Origin: Actinomycetota bacterium
GTDB lineage: Bacteria; Actinomycetota; Actinomycetes; S36-B12; CAIYMF01
NCBI GenBank assembly: GCA_009697815.1
Contig: WLRQ01000026.1
Location: forward strand, 1-35,978
Length of the DNA: 35,978 bases
Direction: 5' to 3'
In this document: in pieces, positions 33,662-35,978 of the stretch
How the letters are laid out: each line of letters starts with the position of its first letter
How positions within the stretch are numbered: the first letter of the stretch is position 1
Made by a program: the position numbers and the translations under genes
Notes under the pieces: generated by a model
The model's input: only the letters and a program-made list of their open reading frames with translations
Told to the model about the DNA's origin: nothing
Databases searched by the model: none

Positions 33662-33740
33662 TCTGTGTCTCTATCGGCGTCTATCGGCTCGACCCCCTGA
33701 GACTGCGATAGGCGAACGATGTCGGCACATCGGCGCGGCA

Positions 33741-34214
33741 CTACGCGTGAGCGACGTGTCTCGGCGGTTCGGTGAGCTGGACGCCGTCGTTGTGTGTCGT
33801 GTCGTACTCGTTCTGGTTGGTCGTGATGACGTCGTGGTGGGCGACGGCCCAGTCCGCGAGGGCGGTGACCGGGCCGATCAGGGTCTGACCCAGCGGGGTC
33901 AGCTGGTACTCGACTCGCGGCGGGATCTCGGGGAAGACGGTGCGTTGCACGACTCCATCGCGCTCGAGCTTGCGCAAGGTGAGGGTGAGCATGCGCTGGG
34001 AGATCCCGACGACCCCGTACTTCAACGCGGTGAACCTCTGCGGCCCGTAACCGAGGATGACGATCACGAGCAGGCTCCACTTGTCACCGACCCGGTCGAA
34101 CGTCTCTCGGACGACGCGGCAGTGCTCGGAGTCCGCGTATTGCGCGATCAGCCCGTACGGCGTCGACGTCACGCCACAGTCCGCCACCACATCGTCCGTG
34201 CTGCGAGGAGCCAT
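33741..34214 (-). CDS. HxlR-family transcriptional regulator
   Basis: A 157-residue winged-helix DNA-binding protein. The family core is CRVVRETFDRVGDKWSLLVIVIL (with Cys32), then RFTALKYGVVGISQRMLTLTLRKLERDGVV as the recognition region, and PRVEYQLTPLGQTL in the wing. Some relatives sense electrophiles or oxidants through a cysteine at this place. GGAGGT five bases before the ATG supports the start. It is divergent from a membrane protein and PPOX gene pair across 114 bases and probably controls them. Confidence 0.93.
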   Translation of the reverse strand: MAPRSTDDVVADCGVTSTPYGLIAQYADSEHCRVVRETFDRVGDKWSLLVIVILGYGPQRFTALKYGVVGISQRMLTLTLRKLERDGVVQRTVFPEIPPRVEYQLTPLGQTLIGPVTALADWAVAHHDVITTNQNEYDTTHNDGVQLTEPPRHVAHA

Positions 34215-34328
34215 GGGTTACCTCCGTGTGCCTCGGGCAGATGAAAGTGCCTTCTTGTCATTCCCCCAATTGTTACTGATAGTGGGGTCAGGCACAAGAA
34301 GTAACCATCACCTTCTCTAGGAGTTCCC
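34215..34328. promoter_or_regulatory. Divergent control region of the HxlR gene and membrane protein gene
   Basis: GTTACT (34272-34277) and AGTAAC (34300-34305) form an inverted repeat with 22 bases between, in the middle of the divergent gap. HxlR-type regulators often bind GTTAC/AGTAA-like dyads, so this is a candidate operator. AGGAG five bases before the GTG at 34329 is the ribosome site of the rightward gene. Confidence 0.5.
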
Positions 34329-34880
34329 GTGGCACTAACCGTCAGCCCCCTCGTCCGCACACCCGCCAAGATCGGCGCCGGGCTCTTCCTGCTCTGGAGC
34401 GTCCTGCACATCTACGTCGGCGTCGCTGGAGCCGTGGAGTACTTCACCGGCGACATCACCAGCCAGTGGACGCTGCTCATCGGCGGCACCAACGCGCCCG
34501 TGAGCGGCTTCCAGTTCCCCACCGACGCGCTCACCGCGAACGCGCAGTCCCACCTGCTCCTGAACTTCTGCCTCGACGTCGGCGGCTACGGAGTCCTCGG
34601 CGTCATCGTCGCGTGGATGATCTGGGCCAGGGCGTCGTGGACCGGCTACCTCATCGGCGTGGTGGTGATCGGCATCGCCGACCTCACCTTCCTGTTCGCG
34701 CTGGTGACCAGCGGGATCATCGTGGCCAACGTCCCCACCGTCGCAGGGCCGATCATCTGGTTCCTCGCCGTGGCCATCACCCCCTTCGGGATGCCGCCGC
34801 TGCGCCGTGACCTCCCGAAGGCGCAGCCGGACGACATGGAGATCAACGAGATCTCCCGAGCTGGCACTGGCTCCCAGTGA
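34329..34880 (+). CDS. Small integral membrane protein, four helices, unknown function
   Basis: A 183-residue protein with four predicted membrane helices: GAGLFLLWSVLHIYVGVAGAV near 17-36, GGYGVLGVIVAWMIWA near 85-100, YLIGVVVIGIADLTFLFALV near 107-125, and VAGPIIWFLAVAITPFG near 139-155. The topology resembles DoxX-like or related small membrane proteins, but I cannot assign a family. Starts at a GTG with AGGAG. The following PPOX gene overlaps its stop as GTGA, so the two are coupled and likely controlled by the HxlR regulator. Confidence 0.8.
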   Translation: MALTVSPLVRTPAKIGAGLFLLWSVLHIYVGVAGAVEYFTGDITSQWTLLIGGTNAPVSGFQFPTDALTANAQSHLLLNFCLDVGGYGVLGVIVAWMIWARASWTGYLIGVVVIGIADLTFLFALVTSGIIVANVPTVAGPIIWFLAVAITPFGMPPLRRDLPKAQPDDMEINEISRAGTGSQ

Positions 34881-35263
34881 GCGTCTTCACCGAGCACGAG
34901 GACGCCTACCTGCGATCGCAGCGGATGGCGCGTATCGCCACGGCCTCGACCGCCGGCGCACCCGATGATGCCGCCGTCACCTTCGGGGTCGACGGCGACA
35001 CCATCGTCAGCGGCGGCTACGACATCACCAAGACGGTCCGCTACGGCAACCTCACCACCAACCCCCGAGCGGTCATCGTCATCGACGACCTAGCCTCGAC
35101 CGACCCCTGGACCCCACGAGGCATCAAGATCCGTGGAAGCGCAGCCCTCGAGGCACTCGACGGCCGGCTGCAGATCCGGATTTCTCCCCTGGTCATCTGG
35201 TCCTGGGGACTCAACCCTGACGGCGAGAGCCACTTCCTCGGAGTTCAGCGTCGAACCGTGTAG
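34877..35263 (+). CDS. PPOX-class flavin/F420-dependent family protein
   Basis: A 128-residue split-barrel protein of the pyridoxamine 5'-phosphate oxidase superfamily. FTEHEDAYLRSQRMARIATAST, GGYDITKTVRYGNLTTNPRAVIVIDDLAS and WTPRGIKIRGSAALEALDG match the small actinobacterial PPOX proteins annotated as F420-dependent. It may reduce a small substrate with F420 or a flavin, but the ligand cannot be told from sequence. The GTG start overlaps the upstream stop. The C-terminus (ISPLVIWSWGLNPDGE) is complete. Confidence 0.9.
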   Translation: MSVFTEHEDAYLRSQRMARIATASTAGAPDDAAVTFGVDGDTIVSGGYDITKTVRYGNLTTNPRAVIVIDDLASTDPWTPRGIKIRGSAALEALDGRLQIRISPLVIWSWGLNPDGESHFLGVQRRTV

Positions 35264-35427
35264 GGCGTCCTGTACGAGCGATATTGCCGGATATTGGGCG
35301 GCCTGTCCGGTTGATGGGTTGAAGGAATCGCCTTCTGGGATTTCCCGTCCCGGATTCCGCCCCCAGTGGGAAGGGCGTTTCGCGCACGAATCGGCCGTTC
35401 TACTTAGTCCCCACTCACCCCCCTTTT

Positions 35428-35467
35428 ACGTCGAAAGCCCCGACCATCAGGCCGGGGTTTTCGACGT
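35428..35467. terminator. Long hairpin terminator between PPOX gene and right-end gene
   Basis: Bases 35428-35445 pair with 35450-35467 as an 18-base stem with one mismatch and one G-U pair, loop ATCA, with GCCCCG/CGGGG in the middle. It can work in both directions. Apart from it, 35264-35622 holds no gene that I can support. Confidence 0.8.
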
Positions 35468-35622
35468 TTCTCGGGGTCCCTCGAGATGGCGGGACTTGGG
35501 AGGAGCGATCGCGAGGTCGTCACTTCTCGGCGCGAAGCGCCGCCTTGACGACAGTTGTGTTCGGGGCGGTGTCCGGTGCTCGGATTCGGTTGTGCTGCAA
35601 GCGAATTCGGTGGGTGGGGGTC

Positions 35623-35652
35623 TTGACGTGAATCGCACATGTGTTCTACTCT
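35623..35652 (+). promoter_or_regulatory. Promoter with LexA (SOS) box, leaderless start
   Basis: TTGACG (35623-35628) and TACTCT (35647-35652) are 18 bases apart, and the ATG at 35659 lies six bases after the -10 box, so the mRNA should be leaderless. Bases 35633-35648, TCGCACATGTGTTCTA, match the actinobacterial LexA box TCGAAC-N4-GTTCGA at 10 of 12 defined positions and overlap the -10 box. Confidence 0.65.
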
Positions 35653-35658
35653 GGGTGT

Positions 35659-35978
35659 ATGTCCAGCCACCCCGACCCCGACGGCGGGCTGTCGTGGGGG
35701 GTGCCGGAGTCAACGGGGGTGCCGGGATCTGCGGGGGTGCCGCAGTTACCTGATGGGTCGTGGGTGGAGGTGGATCCGTGGGGTGAGCCGGCGCCCTGGG
35801 GTGAGCCGGCGCCCTGGGGTGAGGCGGATTCGTGGGGTGGGCCGGATTCGTGGTGCCCGTTGTGGGAGGAGGCCTCTGCTCGGTGGGGGGTGTTGAGTGA
35901 TGCGCAGGTGATCGCGGGTCTGGTTGGTCCGGCGCATCCGTGTGATGTGGCGGTGTTGGCCTCGATCGATGCGGGGGC
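35659..35978 (+). CDS. Partial DUF222/HNH (13E12-type) protein, N-terminal part
   Basis: The frame is open from the ATG to the right edge (106 codons), so the 3' end is missing. The first 75 residues are low-complexity and rich in Gly, Pro, Trp and Asp, with PWGEPA-type repeats. After that, SDAQVIAGLVGPAHPCDVAVLASIDAG resembles the beginning of the DUF222 domain in actinobacterial 13E12/HNH endonuclease-like proteins. The SOS-box promoter fits, because genes of that family are known LexA targets in mycobacteria. The HNH motif itself would lie beyond the window, so the assignment is moderate. Confidence 0.6.
   Translation, partial: MSSHPDPDGGLSWGVPESTGVPGSAGVPQLPDGSWVEVDPWGEPAPWGEPAPWGEADSWGGPDSWCPLWEEASARWGVLSDAQVIAGLVGPAHPCDVAVLASIDAG
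35776..35847 (+). repeat. Four 18-base tandem repeats encoding PWGEPA-type units
   Basis: Units CCGTGGGGTGAGCCGGCG, CCCTGGGGTGAGCCGGCG, CCCTGGGGTGAGGCGGAT and TCGTGGGGTGGGCCGGAT follow one another in frame. The first two differ by one base. Confidence 0.85.

Noticed and set aside
33882..33890. GGTCTGACC inside the HxlR gene as an operator
   Set aside because: It is in coding sequence and lacks the A/T-rich flank; probably chance.
33472..34080. Minus-strand frame extending from the HxlR region into ssrA
   Set aside because: It overlaps the tmRNA 3' end and terminator and runs in another frame through the HxlR gene; no family-like sequence.

Overview
The window is a high-G+C stretch from an actinobacterium (Actinomycetota). 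This is inferred from frequent GTG starts, a 180-kDa-class NAD-glutamate dehydrogenase, a prfB-ftsE-ftsX-(M23)-(S41)-smpB-ssrA block in the order usual for that phylum, leaderless-type starts, a PPOX/F420-type flavoprotein, an actinobacterial LexA box and a DUF222/HNH-like (13E12-type) gene. I cannot assign a genus from sequence alone.

Layout. (1) 2-6690: the C-terminal part of a seven-repeat beta-propeller protein running in from the left edge, a DUF2505-type protein on the minus strand, and the large NAD-dependent glutamate dehydrogenase. (2) 6762-21711: an accessory catabolic cluster of 13 genes in short, mostly divergent units. It holds a class I P450 system (P450, 3Fe-4S ferredoxin, FAD ferredoxin reductase), a zinc alcohol dehydrogenase, an aldehyde dehydrogenase, an acyl-CoA synthetase and two crotonases. 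With these sit less usual partners: two AttH/CrtC-like DUF7064/7065-type proteins, an APH-fold kinase of the ACAD10/11-LvaA kind, a PtpB-like phosphatase and a stand-alone PEP-synthase-type phosphohistidine-domain protein. (3) 22039-26668: a seven-gene Tad/Flp pilus cluster, mostly translationally coupled. (4) 26746-33543: conserved housekeeping genes prfB, ftsE, ftsX, an M23 hydrolase, an S41 protease, smpB and tmRNA (ssrA). (5) 33544-35978: accessory genes right of ssrA (HxlR regulator, small membrane protein, PPOX flavoprotein, SOS-box-controlled DUF222/HNH-like gene cut by the right edge).

How region 2 may work together (inference): a hydrophobic substrate is hydroxylated by the P450 chain, oxidised to alcohol, aldehyde and acid, activated to a CoA ester and degraded by crotonase chemistry. 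The APH-like kinase, the phosphohistidine protein and the phosphatase suggest that a phosphorylated intermediate is made and consumed. Four intergenic regions of this cluster carry close variants of a palindromic element, ATGGTCNGACC, which resembles operators of FadR-subfamily GntR regulators. No matching regulator gene is in the window. This co-regulated cluster is the best candidate for an undescribed system here.
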